A program made the translations under genes and the position numbers. A DNA stretch of 7,296 bases from Thermoleophilia bacterium (GTDB taxonomy: Bacteria; Actinomycetota; Thermoleophilia; Gaiellales; F1-60-MAGs149), in assembly GCA_016462095.1 (NCBI GenBank), contig JAEMTW010000089.1, positions 1 to 7,296 on the forward strand, read 5' to 3'. This document shows, piece after piece, positions 1 through 5,881 of the stretch. The first letter of the stretch is position 1, and each line of letters starts with the position of its first letter. The notes under the pieces are model-generated. The model had not been told where the DNA came from and did no database searches. It was given only the letters and a program-made list of their open reading frames with translations.

Positions 1-116
1 GCTTCTAACTTCCTAAAAGGGTCTGACCCCAATAGGAAGCTGGATCTGCCAACCAAGCAACCCAACAGGCTTCTAACTTCCTAAAAGGGTCTGACCCCAT
101 TAGGAAGCTGATCTCC
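1..116. repeat. Left hairpin-array element (partial, cut by the window edge)
   Basis: Two 31-base imperfect palindromes lie at 9-39 and 77-107, exactly 68 bases apart. Each has outer arms CTTCCTA / TAGGAAG, and inside them GGGTC-T-GACCC. The 37-base spacer between them (40-76) matches the spacers of the right-hand array (518-554, 586-622) at 31-32 of 37 positions. The second unit ends with CTGATCTCC (108-116), nearly identical to the CTGATCGCC that ends the complete right-hand element, so 116 is probably its true right border. The first unit is preceded by spacer-type sequence (TTCTAA), so at least one more unit should lie beyond the left edge. Unit 2 carries one A-to-T change (position 100) that lengthens its outer stem by one pair. 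I infer a REP- or MITE-like element; no transposase is visible. Confidence 0.85.
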
Positions 117-158
117 AACTGCGCGTAAGCCACGGCGCCGCCTGGCCGACTCTCTTCC

Positions 159-473
159 ATGTGGCTCATGACTACACGCGGTTTTTTCTCCGTCGTCGAA
201 CACCGCGAAGACGACAACATCCTGCTAATCCGTGCGCGCTGTAAGCAGGACATCGTGGCGCTGGCCGACCTGGTCCCAGCCACCCCGATCAACCTCCTTG
301 ACGCCGATTACGCCTGGCGAATCGAGGCAACACGTGCCCAGTGGGCCGAGGCGCTCGTGACGCTGCTCGCCGAAGTCACGTACCCGAACTTTAAGAACGC
401 GATCGACGACCGCGATCATCACGACGCCTATCTCGGCGTCTGGCACCAGCTGCTCGTGCTTGACGACCGCTGA
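159..473 (+). CDS. Small hypothetical protein (104 aa), MWLMTTRGFF family
   Basis: The product has no signal peptide, membrane helix or catalytic motif that I can see. It reads as a compact soluble alpha/beta protein: an N-terminal strand region MTTRGFFSVVEH (residues 4-15), an acidic segment, then IRARCKQDIVALADLVP (24-40). A central block contains YAWRIEATRAQWAEAL (51-66). The C-terminal part is YPNFKNAIDDRD (75-86) followed by YLGVWHQLL (91-99). From memory, small uncharacterised actinobacterial proteins share this pattern (MTTxGFxSVVEHRDD, YxNFKNAV, a Tyr/Val-Trp near the end), so I think it is a real gene, but its function is unknown. ATG 159 keeps the conserved MW start; ATG 168 is the alternative. 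No Shine-Dalgarno sequence precedes either. Only 42 bases separate the left repeat array from the start, so its promoter must lie in or beside the array. It converges on sufD. Confidence 0.75.
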   Translation: MWLMTTRGFFSVVEHREDDNILLIRARCKQDIVALADLVPATPINLLDADYAWRIEATRAQWAEALVTLLAEVTYPNFKNAIDDRDHHDAYLGVWHQLLVLDDR

Positions 474-486
474 CGCTGGCGATCAG

Positions 487-517
487 CTTCCTATTGGGGT
501 CAGACCCTTTTAGGAAG
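487..517 (+). terminator. Possible terminator hairpin for the small gene (array unit 3)
   Basis: Read on the plus strand, this unit is a nested hairpin. Outer arms CTTCCTA / TAGGAAG enclose GGGTC-A-GACCC followed by TTTT, 13 bases after the stop of the small gene. A GC stem followed by four Ts resembles a short intrinsic terminator. The outer arm would compete with the T-tract, so the activity is uncertain. Confidence 0.4.
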
Positions 518-622
518 TCGGATCAGCTAACCACGCAACTCAACAGGCTTCTAACTTCCTAAAAGGGTCTGACCCCAATAGGAAGCTGGATCTGCCAACC
601 ACGCAACTCAACAGGCCCCTAG

Positions 623-653
623 CTTCCTAAAAGGGTCTGACCCCAATAGGAAG
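623..653 (-). terminator. Possible terminator hairpin for the suf operon (array unit 5)
   Basis: Read on the minus strand from the sufD stop, the first thing transcribed is this hairpin (16 bases away), again in the orientation GGGGTCAGACCC-TTTT. Because the element's ends are inverted, both converging transcripts meet the T-tract orientation first, which is what a bidirectional terminator would need. The role is inferred from position and sequence only. Confidence 0.4.
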
Positions 654-669
654 CTGATCGCCGTTCGAC

Positions 670-1893
670 CTAGAAGATCGGGATGCGCCGCATGACCGCA
701 GTGGTCAGGGCGGTGCGGATGCGCTCGTCCGGGATGCGCTCGAGGGCGTCCTCGAGGAAGCCCTCGACGATCATGCGCTCGGCCTCGACCGCGGGGATGC
801 CGCGGCTCATCAGATAGAACCTGAGCATCGGATCGACCGGTCCAGCCGTTGCCCCGTGCGTGCAGCGGACATCGTTGGTGTCGATCTCGAGACCAGGAAT
901 GCTGTCGGCGCGTGCCTTCGGCGAGAGCAGCAGATTGCGGTTCTCCTGGTAGGCGTCGGTGCCGTGGGCACCCTCGGCGACGCGAATCACACCGCGCCAG
1001 ACCGACCGCGCGTCGTCGAGCAGCACGCCCTTGAAGGCCAGATCGGAGACCGCGTTAGGCGCATCGTGTTCTTGCGTCGTGTCGAGGTCGAGATGGCGCT
1101 TGCCGTCGACGACATAGACCGCGCTCAAGCGACCCGTCGAGCCTTCGCCCGTCAGGCGTGTCTCCATGCGCGTCTTGCCCGTCTTCGAGCCTGTCGAACA
1201 GGCCGCCCACTCGAGCGTGGCGTCCTTGGCAACTTCGGCACGATGGGCAGCGAAGTGCAGCGAGGCATTGTTGCGATCTTGCACCACGACGTACGTGAGG
1301 TGCGCAGACTCCGCAACCACGAGCTCGGCGACACCATTGGCATAGCCCGGCTCGCCCTTGAGGTGCTCCTCGACCAGCGTTGCTTCGGCACCCTCGCCGA
1401 GCGAGATGATTACCCGCCACTGCTGGGCAGCGCCCGCCGTGGCAATCTCGTAGGCCGCGTGGAACGGCAGAGCAACCTTGACTCCAGCCGGCACGTGCAA
1501 CAGCAGACCGTCCGTCCAAAGTGCACCATTCTCGGCTGCAAACTTCTCGTCATAACCAACAATCGTTCCCAACACGGGCTCCACGAGGTCGCTGTGCTCC
1601 TCGGCCAGTCGCTTGAGGCTGCCAAAGACCACACCCTGCGCAGCAACCTCGGGACTAAACTCGTCCAGAACGACGCCACCATCGCGCATCACGATCCGGC
1701 CGGCATGCTCGCCCTCAGCCAAGATCGCGCCCTGCGGCTCGCCCGGCACAGCGTCGACCGTCGCGGCATACGTCGCGAAGTCGATGCCGCGCAGTGACGT
1801 GAAGCGCCAGTGCTCGTCCGACAAGGACGGCACCGACAACACCTCATTGCTCTCGGCCGCCTGCTGGCGACGCTCGTCGAGCCATGCGGTCAT
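670..1893 (-). CDS. sufD: Fe-S cluster assembly protein SufD
   Basis: SufD pairs with SufB in the cytoplasmic SufBC2D scaffold on which Fe-S clusters are built. At 407 residues it has the usual family length. The helical N-terminal region includes EHWRFTSLR (27-35), typical of SufD. The central part is the right-handed beta-helix. The C-terminal helical domain carries DVRCTHGATAGPVD (341-354), then FYLMSRGIPAVEAERMIVEGF (359-379), both hallmarks of the SufB/SufD family. Cys344 and His346 correspond to E. coli SufD Cys358 and His360, the latter implicated at the SufB-SufD interface where clusters form. The ATG overlaps the sufB stop (ATGA), which indicates translational coupling. It is the last gene of the operon, ending TAG just before a hairpin element. 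The SufB/SufD split is clear: this shorter, more divergent copy lacks the SufB core cysteine block. Confidence 0.96.
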   Translation of the reverse strand: MTAWLDERRQQAAESNEVLSVPSLSDEHWRFTSLRGIDFATYAATVDAVPGEPQGAILAEGEHAGRIVMRDGGVVLDEFSPEVAAQGVVFGSLKRLAEEHSDLVEPVLGTIVGYDEKFAAENGALWTDGLLLHVPAGVKVALPFHAAYEIATAGAAQQWRVIISLGEGAEATLVEEHLKGEPGYANGVAELVVAESAHLTYVVVQDRNNASLHFAAHRAEVAKDATLEWAACSTGSKTGKTRMETRLTGEGSTGRLSAVYVVDGKRHLDLDTTQEHDAPNAVSDLAFKGVLLDDARSVWRGVIRVAEGAHGTDAYQENRNLLLSPKARADSIPGLEIDTNDVRCTHGATAGPVDPMLRFYLMSRGIPAVEAERMIVEGFLEDALERIPDERIRTALTTAVMRRIPIF

Positions 1894-3293
1894 CCGACCG
1901 AGCCTTCCATCTGCAGCTGAATCAGGCGATTCAGCTCGACGGCGTACTCGAGCGGCAACTCCTTCGTGATCGGCTCGACGAAGCCCGCCACAATCAACGC
2001 CGACGCTTCGGCCTCGGACAGACCACGGCTCATCAGGTAGTAGATCTGCTCTTCACCGAGCTTCGAGACGGTGGCCTCGTGCCCAATGTCGACCTGGTCG
2101 GCCATGATGTTGATGTACGGATAGGTGTCGGTGCGCGACTCGGGATCGATGATCAACGCGTCGCAGACGACCTTCGACTTCGAACCCTCGGCGTCCTTGT
2201 TGACCCGCAAGAGACCGCGGTACGAGGAACGACCGCCGTCCTTCGAGATCGACTTCGACGTGATCACGCTGGTCGTGTTCGGGGCGACGTGGGTGACTTT
2301 GCCGCCGGCATCTTGATGCTGACCTTCGCCCGCGAACGCGATCGAGAGGATCTCGCCGTGGGCACGCTCGCCTTTGAGGATTACGGCGGGGTACTTCATC
2401 GTCACCTTCGAGCCGAGGTTGCCGTCGACCCACTCCATCGTCGCGTCTTCCTCGGCCACGGCGCGCTTGGTGACGAGGTTATAGACGTTGTTCGACCAGT
2501 TCTGAATCGTCGTGTAGCGGCAGCGGCCGCCCTTCTTGACGAGGATCTCGACGACGGCCGAGTGCAGCGAGTCCGACGAGTAGGTCGGCGCGGTGCAGCC
2601 TTCGACGTAGTGCACGTAGGCACCCTCGTCGACGATGATCAGCGTGCGCTCGAACTGGCCCATGTTCTCTGCATTGATGCGGAAATAGGCCTGCAGCGGC
2701 TGCTCGATCCTGACGCCCGGTGGGACGTAGATAAACGAGCCACCCGACCAGACGGCCGAGTTGAGCGCCGAGAACTTGTTGTCAGCGGACGGAATGATCG
2801 AGGCAAAGTGCTCGCGGAAGAGATCCTCGTGCTCAAGCAATGCTTGGCCGGTATCGAGGAACAGAATGCCCTGATCCTCGAGCTCCTTCTTCAACGAGTG
2901 ATAGATGACCTCAGACTCGTACTGGGCACCAACGCCGGCGAGGAACTTTCTCTCCGCTTCCGGAATGCCGAGGCGCTCGAAGGTGTTCTTGATCGTTTCG
3001 GGCACGTCGTCCCACGAGCGCGCATTGCTCTCGGCAGGCTTGAGGTAGTAGAAAATGTTGTCGAAATCGATACCGCTGAGGTCGGCGCCCCAGTTAGGCA
3101 TTGGCTTCGAGAGGAAGATCTCGTAGGCGTCGAGACGGAAGTCAAGCATCCACTTGGGCTCACCCTTGTGGGCGGAGATCTGACGAATCACGTCCTCATT
3201 GAGGCCGCGCTCGATCTTGATGACCGGGTTCTCCTCGTCGTGGAAACCCCATTTGTATTCGCCTAGATCGACGTCGGCAGTTTCGGGAGCCAT
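1890..3293 (-). CDS. sufB: Fe-S cluster assembly scaffold protein SufB
   Basis: SufB is the core scaffold that accepts sulfur and, with SufD and the SufC ATPase, assembles nascent Fe-S clusters. The 467-residue length is normal. Visible family blocks are the N-terminal YKWGFHDEENPVIKIERGL region (13-31), LSKPMPNWGADLS (61-73), SAVWSGGSFIYVPPGV (179-194), and TTIQNWSNNVYNLVTKR (261-277). These are followed by GRSSYRGLL (354-362) and GHEATVSKLGEEQIYYLMSRG (404-424). Cys377 (VVCDALI) and Glu406 (HEAT) lie 29 residues apart, exactly as do E. coli Cys405 and Glu434, which are reported as essential for cluster assembly. The gene starts inside the sufC stop (TAATG). AAGGAAG (3304-3310), inside the sufC 3' end, lies 10 bases before the ATG as a ribosome-binding site. 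Nothing suggests damage. Confidence 0.98.
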   Translation of the reverse strand: MAPETADVDLGEYKWGFHDEENPVIKIERGLNEDVIRQISAHKGEPKWMLDFRLDAYEIFLSKPMPNWGADLSGIDFDNIFYYLKPAESNARSWDDVPETIKNTFERLGIPEAERKFLAGVGAQYESEVIYHSLKKELEDQGILFLDTGQALLEHEDLFREHFASIIPSADNKFSALNSAVWSGGSFIYVPPGVRIEQPLQAYFRINAENMGQFERTLIIVDEGAYVHYVEGCTAPTYSSDSLHSAVVEILVKKGGRCRYTTIQNWSNNVYNLVTKRAVAEEDATMEWVDGNLGSKVTMKYPAVILKGERAHGEILSIAFAGEGQHQDAGGKVTHVAPNTTSVITSKSISKDGGRSSYRGLLRVNKDAEGSKSKVVCDALIIDPESRTDTYPYINIMADQVDIGHEATVSKLGEEQIYYLMSRGLSEAEASALIVAGFVEPITKELPLEYAVELNRLIQLQMEGSVG

Positions 3294-4066
3294 TAGCTGA
3301 CCACTTCCTTCGCGATATCCGCATAGCCGGAGGTCTCCAGCTCATGGGCAAGCTCTGCGCCGCCAGAACGAACAATGCGGCCGTCCATCAGTACGTGGAT
3401 CTGATCGGGCTTAACGTAATCGAGAATGCGCTGATAGTGCGTGATGATGAGCGTGCCCATGTTGGGTCCGACAAGGCGATTGATGCCGTCGGAGACGATG
3501 CGGAGCGCGTCGATGTCGAGGCCAGAGTCGGTCTCGTCGAGGATCGCGATCTTGGGCTGCAGCATTGCCATCTGCAGGATCTCAAAGCGCTTCTTCTCGC
3601 CGCCGGAGAACCCGTCGTTGAGCGAACGCGAGGCCATCGACTTGTCGATCTCGAGCAACTCCATCGCCTCTTGGATCTGCTTGCGAAACTCGGGGATGCG
3701 AACCGGGTTGTCGACACCGTCGGGTCCGCCCTTGCGGTGCGCGTTGACTGCCATGCGAATGAAGTTCGCAACCGTCACGCCCGGCACGGCAAAGGGATAC
3801 TGGAAGGAGAGGAACAACCCTGCGCGTGAGCGCTGGTCGGCTGCCAGGTCGAGCAGGTTCTGGCCCTCGAACAAGACTTCGCCCTCGGTCACTTCGTAGC
3901 CAGGATGACCCATCAACACGTGGCTGAGTGTCGACTTGCCCGAACCATTCGGACCCATGATCGCGTGGATTTCACCCTTCGACATCTGCAGATCGATCCC
4001 CTTCAGGAGCTCTGTGTCAGTTCCGGTGATGTTGGCGTGCAGGTTGCGAATGACGAGATCGGGCAC
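3293..4066 (-). CDS. sufC: Fe-S cluster assembly ATPase SufC
   Basis: SufC is the ABC-type ATPase of the SufBC2D complex. It is a soluble cytoplasmic protein, and its ATP-driven dimerisation reshapes SufB-SufD. All nucleotide-binding motifs are intact in 257 residues. These are Walker A GPNGSGKST (38-46), Q-loop FQYP around Gln89, and ABC signature FSGGEKKR (153-160), the lysine-rich form typical of SufC. Walker B is IAILDETDSGLD (173-184), with the SufC-specific ETDSGLD in place of the transporter form EPTSALD, and the switch histidine is His210. The start is GTG, chosen because AGGAG lies 5 bases upstream and MPDLVIRNLHA matches the family start. It is the first gene of a C-B-D operon. No sufS, sufU/sufE or sufR neighbours it within the window. 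Confidence 0.98.
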   Translation of the reverse strand: MPDLVIRNLHANITGTDTELLKGIDLQMSKGEIHAIMGPNGSGKSTLSHVLMGHPGYEVTEGEVLFEGQNLLDLAADQRSRAGLFLSFQYPFAVPGVTVANFIRMAVNAHRKGGPDGVDNPVRIPEFRKQIQEAMELLEIDKSMASRSLNDGFSGGEKKRFEILQMAMLQPKIAILDETDSGLDIDALRIVSDGINRLVGPNMGTLIITHYQRILDYVKPDQIHVLMDGRIVRSGGAELAHELETSGYADIAKEVVS

Positions 4067-4233
4067 GGATGCTCCTGAGGAATGGTTCGTTCGGACGAGT
4101 CGCGAGTGTGCCGACTAGGCATTAACTCTTCGCTCGCTGTAGAGACAAAGACTAGCGCTATTAGGGTAGACGAATGAGGGTACCCAAATATTCCCCATCT
4201 CGCGGGTATTAATCACGCAAACGGCCGCACGAT
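4067..4233 (-). promoter_or_regulatory. Upstream region of the suf operon, with ribosome-binding site and GGGTA repeats
   Basis: This gap must hold the suf promoter unless sufC is read through from the upstream same-strand gene. The ribosome-binding site AGGAG is clear at 4072-4076. Further upstream is a more AT-rich patch (about 4141-4212). On the plus strand it contains three copies of GGGTA (4164-4168, 4178-4182, 4204-4208) and the palindromes GGGTACCC (4178-4185), AATATT (4187-4192) and TAGCGCTA (4153-4160). These could be operator or promoter parts. I cannot match them to a known SufR, IscR or RirA site, and no convincing -35/-10 pair stands out. Confidence 0.4.
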
Positions 4234-4262
4234 GCGACAGAGGGGTCAGACCCTTTTGTCGC
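4234..4262. repeat. Solo hairpin sharing the array core but with a different outer stem
   Basis: The arms GCGACA (4234-4239) and TGTCGC (4257-4262) enclose GGGTC-A-GACCC. Three further A-T/G-T pairs make the stem continuous. The 16-base core GGGGTCAGACCCTTTT (4242-4257) is identical to that of the left-hand array units, whereas the outer arms there are CTTCCTA / TAGGAAG. It starts 12 bases beyond the stop of the minus-strand membrane gene. It may therefore act at that transcript's 3' end, although in that direction the T-tract precedes rather than follows the stem. Confidence 0.75.
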
Positions 4263-4274
4263 GAGCGGCTGAGG

Positions 4275-5771
4275 CTACTTGGCTCCTGGCGCTCCATCGC
4301 GGAGATAGGCAAACAGCGCCGAGTCGGTCAGCCACTCGACCGGTGCATGGTCATCCGTCAACGGATTCGACGTGGGCATGATGCGTACCTCGTTGCGCCC
4401 AACCTGCTGGCAAATAGTGGTCAGGGGCGCAGGCGCCGCAGCAAGTCGTGCAACCGCGCCGTCGGCTGTCCCGCTGTCTCGATACCCCGTCACGATCGTG
4501 TTGAAGTCGTTGACCTGCGATTGCACAACAACGGGAAAGGCCGTTGCCATCGTCTGCGCGATCCGGTCCAGCGCCTCGCTGTACCCCGGTGGCGAACCCA
4601 CATTGATCGTCACTGCACCGCCCGGATTAAGCCGATTGCGAACGAGCTCGAAAAACTCCTTCGTGACGAGATGAAAGGGGATGTACGGCTGGTGGTACGC
4701 ATCAACAATGATGCCGTCAAAGCGATCGTCTGACGCCTCCAGCCACGGGCGCGCATCCGCCTCGTGCACCGTCAACCGCGCCTCGCTCATGCCAAGAAAG
4801 CGATACCCCACCTCGGTCACCGTCGGATCGATCTCGACCCCATCGACGCGCCACGTCGGCCAGAAACGCGCGTACTGCACCGCCGTCGTGCCACCCGCAT
4901 TGCCAAGCACCGCTAAGCGGCCGTCGCGCGGTCGGCCAATTGCTGCCGGCAAACAGGCCGCACGATCCCAGTACCCGCCCACCAATCCCGAGGGACCGAC
5001 CTTGATGGAGTGTGTTGCCCAGCCCTCGTTGAGACGCAAAACGCGCTCGCCCTGCTCGTCATCGACGACCTGCACGAACTGGTAGGCAGACTCGCCCTCC
5101 CAGACAATCTGGTCGCCCGGGGCCGCCTTGACGCCCTGCTCGGGTACCAGCAGCAGCAGCGCAATTGCAGCCGGCACAATCAGCGTGGCCCGCGGCAGCA
5201 ACGGCAGCGCGGCGGCGGCCAGAATCAAGGCGAAGACCAGCAGCGTTCGCCGCGTCCCGATCCACGGCACCAGCACGAGCACCGAGACGAACGTCCCGAG
5301 CAGCGAGCCGACTGTGGAAAGCGCATAGAGACGGCCAGAGATACGACCAGCCTCTTCGACCGCCGTCACCGACAGGCGAATTGCCCACGGCGCCACGGCA
5401 CCAAGCGCCGTAATCGGCACGGCAAAAGCAAGCAGGACCGCCACGAACGAGCCAATCAGGACACCGGCCGAAATATCTGCAAAGGCCTCAGTCGCGAGCG
5501 TCAGTAGCGGACGGGTGGCAAATGGCAGCACCGCCACCGAAGCCGCCGCAAGCAGCACGACACTCCCCAACACGCGCGGGGTCGGCCACCGATCAGCAAT
5601 CCGCCCACCCAGCCAATAGCCCACCGAGAGGTACAGCAGGGTGAGTCCAATCACGTTGGCCCAAACCAGCGTCGAGGTGCCGAAAAACGGTGCCAACAGA
5701 CGCGCCGCAGTCAGTTCCACGCCCAGCGACGAAAAGCCCGCCGCGAAGACCAAAAGGTAGATACGAGCCAT
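4275..5771 (-). CDS. Membrane protein with C-terminal spermidine-synthase-like domain
   Basis: The product is 498 residues. The N-terminal ~212 residues form about seven hydrophobic helices (roughly 3-20, 37-55, 68-86, 103-132, 152-172, 177-193, 196-212). The rest is a soluble Rossmann-type domain like spermidine synthase. Seen there: ESAYQFVQV (227-235; the SxYQ block of the family), LRLNEG (245-250), a glycine-rich loop LGNAGGTTA (289-297), VEID (312-315; acidic ribose-binding position), EADAR (337-341), and IVDAYHQPYIPFHLVTKEFF (355-374). The classical GGGDG loop and DxxDPxGP motif are altered. Aminopropyltransferase activity is therefore doubtful, and a different S-adenosylmethionine-related role is possible. 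Such fused membrane/spermidine synthase proteins are common in actinobacteria. I chose ATG 5771 because MARIYLLVFAAGF starts the first helix; an upstream GTG (5852) would add an unlikely 27-residue tail. No Shine-Dalgarno is visible. Confidence 0.85.
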   Translation of the reverse strand: MARIYLLVFAAGFSSLGVELTAARLLAPFFGTSTLVWANVIGLTLLYLSVGYWLGGRIADRWPTPRVLGSVVLLAAASVAVLPFATRPLLTLATEAFADISAGVLIGSFVAVLLAFAVPITALGAVAPWAIRLSVTAVEEAGRISGRLYALSTVGSLLGTFVSVLVLVPWIGTRRTLLVFALILAAAALPLLPRATLIVPAAIALLLLVPEQGVKAAPGDQIVWEGESAYQFVQVVDDEQGERVLRLNEGWATHSIKVGPSGLVGGYWDRAACLPAAIGRPRDGRLAVLGNAGGTTAVQYARFWPTWRVDGVEIDPTVTEVGYRFLGMSEARLTVHEADARPWLEASDDRFDGIIVDAYHQPYIPFHLVTKEFFELVRNRLNPGGAVTINVGSPPGYSEALDRIAQTMATAFPVVVQSQVNDFNTIVTGYRDSGTADGAVARLAAAPAPLTTICQQVGRNEVRIMPTSNPLTDDHAPVEWLTDSALFAYLRDGAPGAK

Positions 5772-5881
5772 GCGCACTGGCACACGGTACCCGCATCTAT
5801 CCAATCTGTGTCCCTGCGCCTTAACAGAGACGCAACACAAATCCCCAACCACACTTCATAAACCACCGATACAACTTGTCT
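5772..5881. promoter_or_regulatory. Divergent intergenic region between the membrane gene and htrA
   Basis: Both flanking genes are transcribed outward from these 110 bases, so promoters for both should be here. The part next to htrA is AT-rich compared with the surroundings. Neither start has a Shine-Dalgarno sequence. TACAAC at 5870-5875 sits at -12 to -7 if transcription of htrA begins at its ATG, which would fit a leaderless message, but no matching -35 box is seen. Confidence 0.4.

Larger units (their letters stand above)
478..662. mobile_element. Complete 185-bp hairpin-array element with perfect 40-bp terminal inverted repeats
   Basis: Three 31-base palindromic units sit at 487-517, 555-585 and 623-653, spaced exactly 68 bases apart by 37-base spacers that are 30 of 37 identical. 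The first unit is inverted relative to the other two. As a result, positions 478-517 and 623-662 are exact reverse complements over 40 bases, beginning GGCGATCAG and ending CTGATCGCC. The next base outward (477 T, 663 G) breaks the symmetry. The element starts 4 bases after the stop of the small gene and ends 7 bases before the end of sufD. No target-site duplication is obvious. No ORF is inside, so if mobile it must be moved in trans. The structure resembles a MITE or a composite REP element (BIME); the family assignment is inference. Confidence 0.8.

Noticed and set aside
5..292. 95-codon minus-strand frame across the left array
   Set aside because: It is built largely from repeat sequence and antisense to the start of the small gene, with no family resemblance.
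1..662. CRISPR array
   Set aside because: Repeat length (31) and spacer length (37) are CRISPR-like and perfectly regular, but the spacers are near copies of each other, one unit is inverted, a gene interrupts the series, and no cas gene is present.
856..1797. Plus-strand open frame (313 codons) opposite sufD
   Set aside because: It is antisense to sufD, with low-complexity translation and no motifs.
1884..3266. Long plus-strand open frame (460 codons) opposite sufB
   Set aside because: It is fully antisense to an intact, highly conserved sufB. Its arginine/aspartate/valine-rich translation matches no family and is a by-product of the GC-biased codons of the real gene.
4115..4312. 65-codon minus-strand frame between the membrane gene and sufC
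   Set aside because: It overlaps the end of the membrane gene, includes the hairpin and the probable suf promoter region, and its translation looks random.
5772..5852. 27-residue N-terminal extension of the membrane protein from a GTG at 5852
   Set aside because: The extension is polar and cysteine/arginine-rich, occupies the shared promoter region, and would precede a natural start (MARIYLLVF) at the first membrane helix.
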